Shown: one piece after another, positions 32,465 through 40,351 of the stretch
Position numbering within the stretch: the first letter of the stretch is position 1
How the letters are laid out: the number at the start of each line of letters is the position of its first letter
Source of the DNA: Kocuria sp.
Lineage (GTDB): Bacteria > Actinomycetota > Actinomycetes > Actinomycetales > Micrococcaceae
DNA: 64,000 nucleotides
Reading direction: 5' to 3'
NCBI RefSeq assembly: GCF_030530945.1
Contig: NZ_JAUMTZ010000010.1
Span: 27,938 to 91,937, forward strand
Translations under genes and position numbers: made by a program
Notes under the pieces: model-generated
What the model saw: the letters and a program-made list of their open reading frames with translations, nothing else
Databases searched by the model: none
Told to the model about the DNA's origin: nothing

Positions 32465-33462
32465 GCTCCTCCCCCGCCCGCACCCGGCAGGACGACGCCG
32501 CCGCGGTCCGCTCCTCGGACGACCGCGCCGCCTACGTGGCGGTCCTGGTCTTCCCCCTCCTCGTGCTGGCCGGCGGCGCGGCGGGATACCTCTTCGCGCC
32601 GACCGTGCACCAGGCGGCCTCCTGGACGAATCCCCTGCTGGGGCTCGTGATGTTCGGGATGGGGCTGACGCTGCGGCCCTCCGACTTCGCGCTCGTGGCC
32701 AGGCGGCCCGTGCCCGTTCTGGTGGGTGTGGCCGCCCAGTACGTGCTCATGCCCGGGATCGCCGTCCTCGTCTGCTGGGCGCTGCGGCTCCCCCCGGAGA
32801 TCGCGGCCGGCGTGGTCCTCGTGGGCTGCGCGCCCGGAGGCACCGCCTCGAACGTGGTCTCCTACCTGTCACGCGGGGACGTGGCGGTCTCCGTGACCAT
32901 GACCTCCATCTCCACCCTGCTGGCGCCGCTGCTGACGCCTCTGCTCACCCTGTGGCTCGCCGGTTCCTACATGCCGCTGAACGGCGGGTCCATGGCGCGC
33001 TCCATCGCCCTGGTGGTGCTGCTGCCCGTCCTGCTCGGGCTCGTGGCGCGGCTGGCCCTGCCCCGGGTGGTGGAACGGCTGCTGCCCGTCCTGCCCTGGC
33101 TGTCCGTCCTGACGATCGCGGTGATCGTGGCCATCGTGGTCTCCGGCTCCGCGGACAGGATCCTGCAGGCCGGTCTGCTGGTGCTCGTGGCCGTGGCGGT
33201 GCACAACGCGCTGGGGATGGCCCTGGGCTGGCTCGTGGGCCGTGTGACCGGGCAGCCCGCCCCGGTGCGGCGCACCACCGCCATCGAGGTGGGAATGCAG
33301 AACTCCGGGCTGGCGGCCGGTCTCGCCGCCCAGTACATGTCCCCTCTCGCGGCCCTGCCCGGTGCGGTGTTCTCCGTGTGGCACAACCTCTCGGGTGCGG
33401 TGTTCGCGCTGCTGTGCCGCCGCGCGGACGCGAAGGCCGCGCGCGGCGTCGTCGGCCGCTGA
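32461..33462 (+). CDS. Bile acid:sodium symporter (BASS) family transporter
   Basis: 333-residue membrane protein with about ten hydrophobic helices. The family blocks NPLLGLVMFGMGLTL, LVGCAPGGTASNVVSYLSRGD and EVGMQNSGLAAGLA (the crossover/sodium-site regions) are clear. BASS proteins carry organic acids such as pantoate or pyruvate with sodium; the substrate here is unknown. GTG start at 32461 overlaps the upstream hydrolase stop. Confidence 0.9.
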   Translation: MSSSPARTRQDDAAAVRSSDDRAAYVAVLVFPLLVLAGGAAGYLFAPTVHQAASWTNPLLGLVMFGMGLTLRPSDFALVARRPVPVLVGVAAQYVLMPGIAVLVCWALRLPPEIAAGVVLVGCAPGGTASNVVSYLSRGDVAVSVTMTSISTLLAPLLTPLLTLWLAGSYMPLNGGSMARSIALVVLLPVLLGLVARLALPRVVERLLPVLPWLSVLTIAVIVAIVVSGSADRILQAGLLVLVAVAVHNALGMALGWLVGRVTGQPAPVRRTTAIEVGMQNSGLAAGLAAQYMSPLAALPGAVFSVWHNLSGAVFALLCRRADAKAARGVVGR

Positions 33463-33491
33463 GGTCCTGTGTGGGTGTCCCCGGGGGCCGA

Positions 33492-33497
33492 TAGGCT
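33492..33497 (+). promoter_or_regulatory. -10 box TAGGCT, leaderless promoter of the helicase gene
   Basis: TAGGCT, 7 nt, then ATG at 33505. Supports the MKLLDSLAP start over an upstream in-frame codon. Confidence 0.6.
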
Positions 33498-33504
33498 GGC
33501 GGGG

Positions 33505-36117
33505 ATGAAACTCCTCGACTCCCTGGCACCAGACCTCTCCGCCCCCGGCCACCAGTACCTGCGCGGTGACTTCGCCTCGAACCCGCTGAACGAGGACGAG
33601 ATCTACGAGGGGTTCCTGGGGTGGATCGCCTCCCGGGATATGGAGCTGTACCCCGCCCAGGACGAGGCCGTGCTGGAGGTGGCGAACGGCTCCAACGTGA
33701 TCCTGGCGACCCCCACCGGCTCCGGGAAGTCCACCGTGGCGGTGGCTGCGCACTTCGCCGGCCTGGCCCGCGGGCAGCGCTCCTACTACACCGCGCCCAT
33801 CAAGGCGCTCGTGTCCGAGAAGTTCTTCGACCTCTGCGAGATCTTCGGCGCGGAGAACGTGGGCATGGTCACCGGTGACTCCGCGGTGAACGCGGACGCG
33901 CCCATCGTGTGCTGCACCGCGGAGATCCTCGCGAACGTGGCGCTGCGCGAAGGCCCGGACGCGGACCTCGGCGTGGTGGTCATGGACGAGTTCCACTTCT
34001 ACGCCGACCCCCAGCGCGGCTGGGCGTGGCAGGTGCCCCTCATCGAGCTGCCCCAGGCGCAGTTCCTGCTCATGAGCGCCACCCTGGGGGACGTCACCCG
34101 GATCGAGCGCCGGCTGGAGGAGACCACCGGGCGCAGCACCTCCCTTGTGTCCTCGGTGGAGCGGCCCATCCCCCTGCACCACTACTACTCCGAGCGGCCC
34201 ATCCACGAGGAGCTGGAGGAGCTGCTGAGCACCCACCAGGCGCCCGTCTACGTGGTGCACTTCTCGCAGCTGCAGGCGTCCGAGCAGGCGCAGAACCTGA
34301 TGTCCGTGGACGTGCTGAGCCGGGAGGAGAAGGATCGCGTCGCGGAGCTCATCAAGGACTTCCGGTTCTCCGCGGGCTTCGGCAAGACCCTCAACCGGCT
34401 CGTGCGCCACGGGATCGGCGTGCACCACGCGGGCATGCTCCCCAAGTACCGCCGGCTCGTGGAGCAGCTGGCGCAGACCGGGCTGCTGAAGGTCATCTGC
34501 GGCACGGACACCCTCGGGGTGGGCATCAACGTGCCCATCCGCACCGTGCTCATCACGGCGCTGTCCAAGTACGACGGCCGCCGCACACGGCGGCTCAGCG
34601 CACGGGAGTTCCACCAGATCGCGGGCCGCGCGGGACGCGCCGGGTACGACACCGCGGGGACGGTGGTGGTCCAGGCACCGGAGCACGTGATCGAGAACGA
34701 GCGCGCCCTGGCCAAGGCCCGGGCCAAGCACGGGGACGACCAGAAGAAGCTGCGCCAGGTGCCCAAGAAGAAGGCCCCGGAGGGCTTCGTGTCCTGGAGC
34801 CGCAAGACCTTCGAGGGCCTGGTGGACGCGCAGCCCGAGCAGCTGAGCTCGTCCTTCGAGATCACCCACGCCATGGTGCTGAACATGCTCCAGCGTCCCG
34901 GGGACAACATCGGCGCCGGGTACCGCCTGCTGCTGGCGGTGGACGAGCCCCGGGCACGGCAGCGGGCCCTCGTCCGGCACGCCCTGGCCATCCTCAAGGA
35001 GCTGCTGCGCGCGGGCGTGGTGGTGCGCCTGGACGAGCCGGACGAGACCGGGCGCCGCTACCGGCTCACGGTGGAGCTGCAGGAGAACTTCGCCCTGAAC
35101 CAGCCGCTCTCCCCGTTCGCCCTGGCCGCGCTGGGACTGCTGGACCCGGAGTCGGAGACCTACGCCCTGGACGTGGTCTCCGTCATCGAGGCCACGCTGG
35201 AGAAGCCCCGGCAGGTGCTGAACCTGCAGGAGAAGAAGGTCAAGGGCGAGGCCCTGGCGGCCATGAAGGCCGAGGGCCTGGAGTACATGGAGCGCATGCG
35301 GGAGCTGGACGAGATCACCTACCCGCAGCCCCTCAAGGAGCTGCTGGACCAGGCGTTCGAGACGTACCGCGGCGGTTCCCCGTGGGTGTCCCAGTTCGAG
35401 CTCTCCCCCAAGTCGATCGTGCGGGACATGTACGAGCGCGCCATGACCTTCGGGGACTACGTGCAGTTCTACGGACTCGCCCGCTCCGAGGGCGTGCTGC
35501 TGCGCTACCTCTCCGACGCCTACAAGGCCCTGCGCCAGACCGTGCCGGTGGACGCCACCACCGAGGCGCTCACGGACCTCGTGGAGTGGCTCGGGGAGAG
35601 CATCCGGCAGACGGACAACTCGCTGCTGGACGAGTGGGAGAAGCTCGCCTCCGGTGCGGAGTCCCCCATGGGCACCGGCGCGGACTCGCTCGAGGAGCTC
35701 GTGGCGGAGCAGCCGGAGGGTGTCACCTCCAACCCCCGCGCGTTCCGGGTGATGGTCCGCAACGCCCTGTTCCAGCGCGTGGAGCTGTTCGCGCAGGAGA
35801 AGGACAAGGTGCTCGGCGCGCTGGACGAGAAGACCGGGTGGGACCGCGACCGCTGGGCGGACGCGATGGACGCCTACTTCGACGAGCACGAGGACATCTA
35901 CACCGATGCCCAGTCCCGCGGCCCCTCCCTGATCCGCATCGACGAGCACCCCGAGGGCATGGCCGGGTTCTGGACCGTGGCGCAGGTCTTCGACGACCCC
36001 GACGGACACCACGACTGGGGCATCAACGCCCGGATCGACCTCGCCGCCTCGAACGAGGACGGCTTCCCCGTGGTTCTCGTGGACAACGTGGGATCGATCA
36101 CCGAGACCGGCCGCTGA
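33505..36117 (+). CDS. DEAD/DEAH-box RNA helicase with DUF3516 C-terminus
   Basis: 870-residue Ski2/HelY-like superfamily 2 helicase. Motif I ATPTGSGKST (~residues 70-79), motif II VMDEFHFY (DEFH variant), motif III MSATLGD, and motif VI QIAGRAGRAGYD. After ~residue 420 comes the DUF3516-type region (WSRKTFEGLVDAQPEQLSSSFEITHAM) that is actinobacteria-specific. Probably RNA remodelling or decay; no experimental role is known to me for this branch. Confidence 0.88.
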   Translation: MKLLDSLAPDLSAPGHQYLRGDFASNPLNEDEIYEGFLGWIASRDMELYPAQDEAVLEVANGSNVILATPTGSGKSTVAVAAHFAGLARGQRSYYTAPIKALVSEKFFDLCEIFGAENVGMVTGDSAVNADAPIVCCTAEILANVALREGPDADLGVVVMDEFHFYADPQRGWAWQVPLIELPQAQFLLMSATLGDVTRIERRLEETTGRSTSLVSSVERPIPLHHYYSERPIHEELEELLSTHQAPVYVVHFSQLQASEQAQNLMSVDVLSREEKDRVAELIKDFRFSAGFGKTLNRLVRHGIGVHHAGMLPKYRRLVEQLAQTGLLKVICGTDTLGVGINVPIRTVLITALSKYDGRRTRRLSAREFHQIAGRAGRAGYDTAGTVVVQAPEHVIENERALAKARAKHGDDQKKLRQVPKKKAPEGFVSWSRKTFEGLVDAQPEQLSSSFEITHAMVLNMLQRPGDNIGAGYRLLLAVDEPRARQRALVRHALAILKELLRAGVVVRLDEPDETGRRYRLTVELQENFALNQPLSPFALAALGLLDPESETYALDVVSVIEATLEKPRQVLNLQEKKVKGEALAAMKAEGLEYMERMRELDEITYPQPLKELLDQAFETYRGGSPWVSQFELSPKSIVRDMYERAMTFGDYVQFYGLARSEGVLLRYLSDAYKALRQTVPVDATTEALTDLVEWLGESIRQTDNSLLDEWEKLASGAESPMGTGADSLEELVAEQPEGVTSNPRAFRVMVRNALFQRVELFAQEKDKVLGALDEKTGWDRDRWADAMDAYFDEHEDIYTDAQSRGPSLIRIDEHPEGMAGFWTVAQVFDDPDGHHDWGINARIDLAASNEDGFPVVLVDNVGSITETGR

Positions 36118-36130
36118 CACCACCCACGTG

Positions 36131-36178
36131 ATGCATTCCGTGGTGCATGCCAGTATATTATGCATCTGTGAACGCATG
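36131..36178 (+). promoter_or_regulatory. satD-like promoter flanked by two TGCAT-pair operators
   Basis: -10 TATATT (36154-36159) with ATGCAT (36131-36136) at the -35 position, 17-nt spacer. Four TGCAT-type boxes start at 36131, 36143, 36160 and 36172, spaced 12, 17 and 12 nt. They form two copies of ATGCAT-N6-RYGCATG: one across -35 and spacer, one right after the -10. The following HTH protein is the obvious candidate autoregulator. Confidence 0.6.
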
Positions 36179-36194
36179 AACTGAGAGGAGTCCA

Positions 36195-36818
36195 GTGTTC
36201 GCCCTCACCATCGACCGCCGCGGCTCGCAGCGCCACGCCCGGGACCTCGACATGCGCGCCGAGCGCGAGAACCTCCGGCGCACCCTCCCCCGCCCGGTCC
36301 TCGACTGGGACATCAGCGCCGGGGACGAGCTGCAGGCCCTCTACGACGACCCCGCCTCCGCCTGCCGGGCCCTGTTCGCCCTCGCCGACTCGGGCGAGTG
36401 GCACGTGGGCATGGGCATCGGGGACGTGGACCGACCCCTGGCGCAGGCCGTCCGCGAGTCCACCGGCCCGGCGTTCGTGGCCGCACGGCAGGCCGTGGAG
36501 GCCGCGAAGGAGCGTGAGACCCCCGCCCTGTGCGGCACCGCGTGGGCCCAGCGCGCGGAGGCCGTCCTCACCCTGGTGTGCGCCGTGCGCTCCCGCCGCT
36601 CCGGACCCGGCCGCGAGGCCGCGGCGCTCGCGGACGCGGGCCTCACCCAGCGGGAGATGGCCGAGCACCTGGGCATCACCCAGTCCTCGGTCTCCCGCCG
36701 CCTGGGTGCCGCACTGTGGCAGCAGGAGCAGGCGGCCCGCGCCTCGGTCACCGCGCTCCTGGCCCTGGCGGACGCAGCCGTCCCATACCCCGCACCCTCG
36801 AACACGGAGGAGCCGTGA
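36195..36818 (+). CDS. SatD-family protein with C-terminal helix-turn-helix
   Basis: 207-residue protein. The N-terminal part matches SatD proteins: short hydrophobic start with ITIDRRGSQRHARD, then SAGDELQALY, VGMGIGDVDRPLAQ and STGPAFVAARQAVEAAK. Residues ~149-172 form an HTH (LTQREMAEHLGITQSSVSRRL). SatD was named in a Streptococcus mutans acid-tolerance locus; its molecular role is unclear. GTG start with GAGAGGAG 4 nt upstream. Overlaps a small membrane-protein gene (GTGA). The palindromic boxes in its promoter suggest autoregulation. Confidence 0.72.
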   Translation: MFALTIDRRGSQRHARDLDMRAERENLRRTLPRPVLDWDISAGDELQALYDDPASACRALFALADSGEWHVGMGIGDVDRPLAQAVRESTGPAFVAARQAVEAAKERETPALCGTAWAQRAEAVLTLVCAVRSRRSGPGREAAALADAGLTQREMAEHLGITQSSVSRRLGAALWQQEQAARASVTALLALADAAVPYPAPSNTEEP

Positions 36819-37315
36819 GCGTTCTGCGTCCCCTGACCACCGTGGTCCTGCCCACCGCCCTCGTGCTCGTGACCGCCGTGCTGACCTGGGTGACCGGCGC
36901 CGCACCTCGGCCGTGGGCGTACCCCGCCCTGCTCGTGGCCGGGGCGCTGTCCGGTGATCCCGTGGTGCGGGCCGTGTTCTCCTTCGCCGATGTCTCCCAC
37001 GAGCGCCCGGGCCCCGCGACCGACCCCTGGAGCGAGTCGGAGGCCACGGCGGACCCCGTGGATCCCCCGCTGCGGGGCGGTCTCGTGATCGGTGCCCTGG
37101 AGCGTGCCGCGGCCATCGTCTCCCTGCTCACGGGCATGGTTGCCGGCATCGGCGTGGTCGTGGCCGTCAAGGGACTCGCGCGCTACGGGGAGTTCACCAA
37201 CGCGCAGCAGCGGGAGCAGTTCATCATCGGCACACTCGCCTCACTCCTGTGGGCCGCGCTCTTCGCCGGTGCCGCCCTGTGGTGCACCACACCGCCGGGG
37301 CCGTTCGCGGCGTAG
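36815..37315 (+). CDS. Small membrane protein coupled to the SatD-like gene
   Basis: 166-residue protein with about four hydrophobic segments (residues ~8-24, 30-45, 92-113, 138-158) and a polar loop at 55-88. The block KGLARYGEF...REQFIIGTLAS looks conserved in character. I do not recognise a named family. GTG at 36815 overlaps the satD-like stop, so the two are translated together and probably work together, one cytosolic and one membrane-bound. Confidence 0.75.
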   Translation: MSVLRPLTTVVLPTALVLVTAVLTWVTGAAPRPWAYPALLVAGALSGDPVVRAVFSFADVSHERPGPATDPWSESEATADPVDPPLRGGLVIGALERAAAIVSLLTGMVAGIGVVVAVKGLARYGEFTNAQQREQFIIGTLASLLWAALFAGAALWCTTPPGPFAA

Positions 37316-37344
37316 GCGCCCACCGGCTGCGGGGCCGGCCACGC

Positions 37345-37401
37345 GGCGTCGTCGTCGGCAGTGTCCCCGGGCACGGCCCCCGGGGGACGGACGACGACGC
37401 C
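37345..37401. terminator. Bidirectional terminator between convergent genes
   Basis: Perfect arms GGCGTCGTCGTC (37345-37356) and GACGACGACGCC (37390-37401), with a further near-perfect inner stem GTCCCCGGG / CCCGGGGGAC. A smaller hairpin CGCAGAC (37417-37423) / GTCTGCG (37431-37437) follows. The 162-nt gap holds no gene. Confidence 0.7.
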
Positions 37402-37477
37402 CGGTCCCCGACTCGGCGCAGACTCTTCCCGTCTGCGTGACGGCGCCTTCTCCGCGCGGCTCGGCGGCGCCGTCTCG

Positions 37478-38752
37478 TCAGCGCCGGGGCTCCGCGGCAT
37501 CCACCGGGGTGTCCTGCGAGGACGGTGTGGGATCGGGCGAGGGGGTGCTGACCCGGCCCGTCTCCTGGAACTCGCGGTGCTCGCCGCGCGCCGTGTCCAG
37601 CATGCGGCGGAAGCGCGCGCGGGAGGCGATGAGCTCGTCCTTGTGCTTCTCCGAGATCCGTGGGAAGTGCGCCTCCAAGTCCCGCAGCTGCCCGGCGATC
37701 TCGTTGCGCTGCCCCGCCGGGGCGTCCGCGGGCAGGGCGAGGTAGCGCTCCGTGAGGTCCTGGGTCCGCTGGATGGTGCGCAGCGCACGGCCCTTGGGGC
37801 TGAAGAGGGACGCCAGCACCGTGACCACCAGGACGCCCACGATCACCGCGAGCGAGACGCCGATGCCGATCTCCAGCACGGCCACGTGCTCGCCGCCGTT
37901 GATGAACGGGAGGGTGTTCTCGTGCAGGGCGTGCAGGATGAGCTTTACCCCGATGAACGCGAGGATCACGGAGAGACCCCAGGAGAGGTAGATCAGCCGG
38001 TCCAGCAGACCGTCGATCAGGAAGTACAGCTGCCGCAGGCCCATGAGCGAGAACGCCGTGGCGGTGAACACGATGTACGGCTCCTGCGTGAGGCCGAAGA
38101 TCGCGGGGATGGAGTCCAAGGCGAACAGGACGTCCGTTCCGCCGATCGCCACCATCACGAGCAGCATGGGGGTCAGGGCGCGCCTGCCGTTGTGCACGGT
38201 GAAGAGCTTGTCACCGTCGTAGTGGTCCGTGGTGTGGAAGACCTTCCGGGCCAGGCGCACCACGATGTTGTCCGCCTGATCCTCCGCACCTCCGCCGATC
38301 TCGCCCCGGATGAGGTTCCCGGCCGTGAGCACGAGGACCAGTCCGAAGAGGTAGAAGACCCACGCGAAGGTGTTGATGGCCGCGGCACCCACGAAGATGA
38401 ACACCGTGCGGGCGATCAGGGCGAAGACGATGCCGAAGAGCAGCACCTTCTGCTGGTCCGCCCGCGGCACCGCGAATGAACCCATGATGATGAGGAACAC
38501 GAACAGGTTGTCCACGGAGAGCGCCTTCTCCGTGATGTAGCCGCCGTAGTACTCGGCCATCATGGTGGGCCCGTCCAGCCACAGGATCACGAGGCCGAAG
38601 AGGAGGGCGAGACCCACGTACACGGCGGACCACACGGCCGCCTCGCGGATGGAGGGCTCGTGCGCCCGGCGCACGTGGAAGACGAAGTCGTAGGCCAGCA
38701 GGGCCAGGATCAGGGCCAGGGTGAGGCCCCACTGCAGGGTGGTGATCTCCAC
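37478..38752 (-). CDS. TerC-family membrane protein (first copy)
   Basis: 424-residue TerC/Alx-type integral membrane protein, with about eight to nine helices. Signature blocks: TEKALSVDNLFVFLIIM with acidic residues inside the membrane, and ALDSIPAIFGLTQEPYIVFTATAFSLMGLRQLYF. TerC proteins are linked to Mn2+ export or metalation of secreted proteins and to tellurite resistance. A ~110-residue charged cytosolic tail follows the last helix. GTG at 38752 has AAGGAG 7 nt upstream; a longer frame to 38923 starts against the -10 box and is rejected. Downstream paralogue of the next gene. Confidence 0.92.
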   Translation of the reverse strand: MEITTLQWGLTLALILALLAYDFVFHVRRAHEPSIREAAVWSAVYVGLALLFGLVILWLDGPTMMAEYYGGYITEKALSVDNLFVFLIIMGSFAVPRADQQKVLLFGIVFALIARTVFIFVGAAAINTFAWVFYLFGLVLVLTAGNLIRGEIGGGAEDQADNIVVRLARKVFHTTDHYDGDKLFTVHNGRRALTPMLLVMVAIGGTDVLFALDSIPAIFGLTQEPYIVFTATAFSLMGLRQLYFLIDGLLDRLIYLSWGLSVILAFIGVKLILHALHENTLPFINGGEHVAVLEIGIGVSLAVIVGVLVVTVLASLFSPKGRALRTIQRTQDLTERYLALPADAPAGQRNEIAGQLRDLEAHFPRISEKHKDELIASRARFRRMLDTARGEHREFQETGRVSTPSPDPTPSSQDTPVDAAEPRR

Positions 38753-38800
38753 GGGGAGACTCCTTGTGGGTCGGCGGAACCGCACAAGTCTCTCCCCCGC

Positions 38801-38921
38801 GCCCCGGGTCCTGCGCCTCGCGGCGGGTCCCTCCGGGGGAGCGCGGTCCGTGCCCGGCCCGGCGATGGCGCCGGACGTACTGACGTGCACGGAAGCAACG
38901 GGATACTCCCTTGTCCGGGAC
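38801..38921 (-). promoter_or_regulatory. Structured leader of the first terC gene, possible Mn2+ (yybP-ykoY) riboswitch
   Basis: Read on the minus strand: GTCCCGG (38921-38915) can pair with CCGGGGC (38807-38801). Between them lie GGGAGTA (38910-38904), resembling the L1 loop GGGGAGUA; an arm TCCGTGC/GCACGGA enclosing CGTCA (38885-38881), resembling the L3 motif; and a perfect hairpin at 38859-38874. yybP-ykoY riboswitches often precede terC/alx genes. The match is partial and the predicted transcription start would trim the outer helix, so this is tentative. Confidence 0.35.
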
Positions 38922-38923
38922 AC

Positions 38924-38929
38924 ACTCTA
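38924..38929 (-). promoter_or_regulatory. -10 box TAGAGT for the first terC gene
   Basis: Minus-strand TAGAGT, giving a ~165-nt untranslated leader. No clear -35. Confidence 0.45.
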
Positions 38930-38989
38930 CCGGAGACGCGGCGGGGCGGCGCAGCAGCGGGCCACGGTGCTCAGCAGTCGGCGGGGACG

Positions 38990-39024
38990 CGAGAGGCCCC
39001 CGGTCTGCGACCGGGGGCCTCTCG
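38990..39024 (-). terminator. Terminator behind the second terC gene
   Basis: Perfect 15-bp stem CGAGAGGCCCCCGGT (38990-39004) / ACCGGGGGCCTCTCG (39010-39024), 5-nt loop, 15 nt beyond the stop codon. It separates the two terC genes into distinct transcripts. Confidence 0.8.
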
Positions 39025-39039
39025 GAGGGACGGAGCGGG

Positions 39040-40251
39040 TCAGTTGTTGTCCATGGCCGCGAGCCGCCGCTCCCGCAGACCGTGGGCGCGCTCGAGCAGG
39101 TCGTGGTAGCGGGCCTCGGACTCGATGAGCTCGTCCTTGTACTTGGCCTTCACACCCGGCAGCTGGTCCCGGTACTTCTTCATCTTTTCTGCCGCTTTGG
39201 TCCGCTCCTCGAGGGGTGCGGACTCGGGAAGGCTGAGGTAGCGCTCGGACCAGTCCCGCGCGCCGTTGATGACGCGCACCGCACGCCCCTTGGGGCTGTA
39301 CAGCGATGCCAGGACGGTGAGCACCAGGACACCGAGGATGACGGCGAGGGAGAACCCGGTGGTCACCTCCACCACGTGCACGGGCTGACCGTCGTTGACG
39401 AACGGCAGGGTGTTCTCGTGCAGGGCGTGCAGGATGAGCTTCACCCCGATGAAGCCCAGGATGATGGCCAGGCCCCACGAGAGGTAGATGAGCCGGTCCA
39501 GCAGACCGTCGATCAGGAAGTACAGCTGGCGCAGCCCCATCAGGGAGAACGCCGTGGCGGTGAAGACGATGTACGTCTCCTGGGTCAGCCCGAAGATCGC
39601 GGGGATGGAGTCCAGGGCGAACATGATGTCCGTGAGCCCGATGGCCACCATGACCAGCAGCATGGGGGTCATCACCCGCTTGCCGTCGATCTCCGTGAAC
39701 AGCTTGTCCCCGTCGTACTCGTCCGTGGTCTTCAGGAAGCGCTTGGCCAGACGCACCATGACGTTGTTGGCCTCGTCGTCCTCGTCCTTGTCCGTGATCT
39801 CACCCTTCACCAGGTTGCCCGCGGTGTAGATGAGGAAGAGGCCGAACACGTAGAACAGCGCCGCCCACCGGTTGATGGCCGCGGCGCCCACGAAGATGAA
39901 CAGGGTGCGGGCGAACAGCGCCACCACGATGCCGAAGAGCAGCACCTTCTGCTGGTCCGCGCGGGGAACCTTGAAGGAGGCCATGATGATGAGGAACACG
40001 AACAGGTTGTCCACGGAGAGCGCCTGCTCGGTCACGAAGCCGGCGTAGTACTCGGCGGCGAACCCGGGCCCGTCCCAGAAGAGGATGAGCAGCCCGAACA
40101 GCAGGGCCAGCGTCACGTACAGACCCGTCCACAGCGCAGCCTCCTTGACGCTGGGCTCGTGGGGCTTGCGGGCATGGAAGATGAAGTCGTAGAGCAGCAG
40201 GCCCACGATCACCGCAATGGTCAGTCCCCATTGCAGTCCGGATATTTCCAC
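39040..40251 (-). CDS. TerC-family membrane protein (second copy)
   Basis: 403-residue TerC protein, clearly paralogous to the one 290 nt downstream: the same start (VEISGLQWGLT against VEITTLQWGLT), TEQALSVDNLFVFLIIM, ALDSIPAIFGLTQETYIVFTATAFSLMGLRQLYF and a charged C-terminal tail. The tail ends differently ([17 protein letters not shown]). GTG start with GAAGGGG upstream. Its leader is short (~56 nt), unlike that of the paralogue, so the two copies are probably regulated differently. Confidence 0.92.
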   Translation of the reverse strand: MEISGLQWGLTIAVIVGLLLYDFIFHARKPHEPSVKEAALWTGLYVTLALLFGLLILFWDGPGFAAEYYAGFVTEQALSVDNLFVFLIIMASFKVPRADQQKVLLFGIVVALFARTLFIFVGAAAINRWAALFYVFGLFLIYTAGNLVKGEITDKDEDDEANNVMVRLAKRFLKTTDEYDGDKLFTEIDGKRVMTPMLLVMVAIGLTDIMFALDSIPAIFGLTQETYIVFTATAFSLMGLRQLYFLIDGLLDRLIYLSWGLAIILGFIGVKLILHALHENTLPFVNDGQPVHVVEVTTGFSLAVILGVLVLTVLASLYSPKGRAVRVINGARDWSERYLSLPESAPLEERTKAAEKMKKYRDQLPGVKAKYKDELIESEARYHDLLERAHGLRERRLAAMDNN

Positions 40252-40313
40252 GGGTACCCCTTCGGCGTGAGTGTGGCAGGGAACAACCCGGGACCGGGCC
40301 GCACGAGAGTGTC

Positions 40314-40319
40314 ATTCTA
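40314..40319 (-). promoter_or_regulatory. -10 box TAGAAT for the second terC gene
   Basis: Minus-strand TAGAAT in the 100-nt gap behind uvrB, leader ~56 nt. Confidence 0.5.
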
Positions 40320-40351
40320 CCCGGAGCGGGCCACCCGCCCGGAGCGGTTCC

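Noticed and set aside
32869..36177. A ~1100-codon open frame opposite the transporter and helicase genes
   Set aside because: No recognisable motifs; overlaps two well-supported genes.
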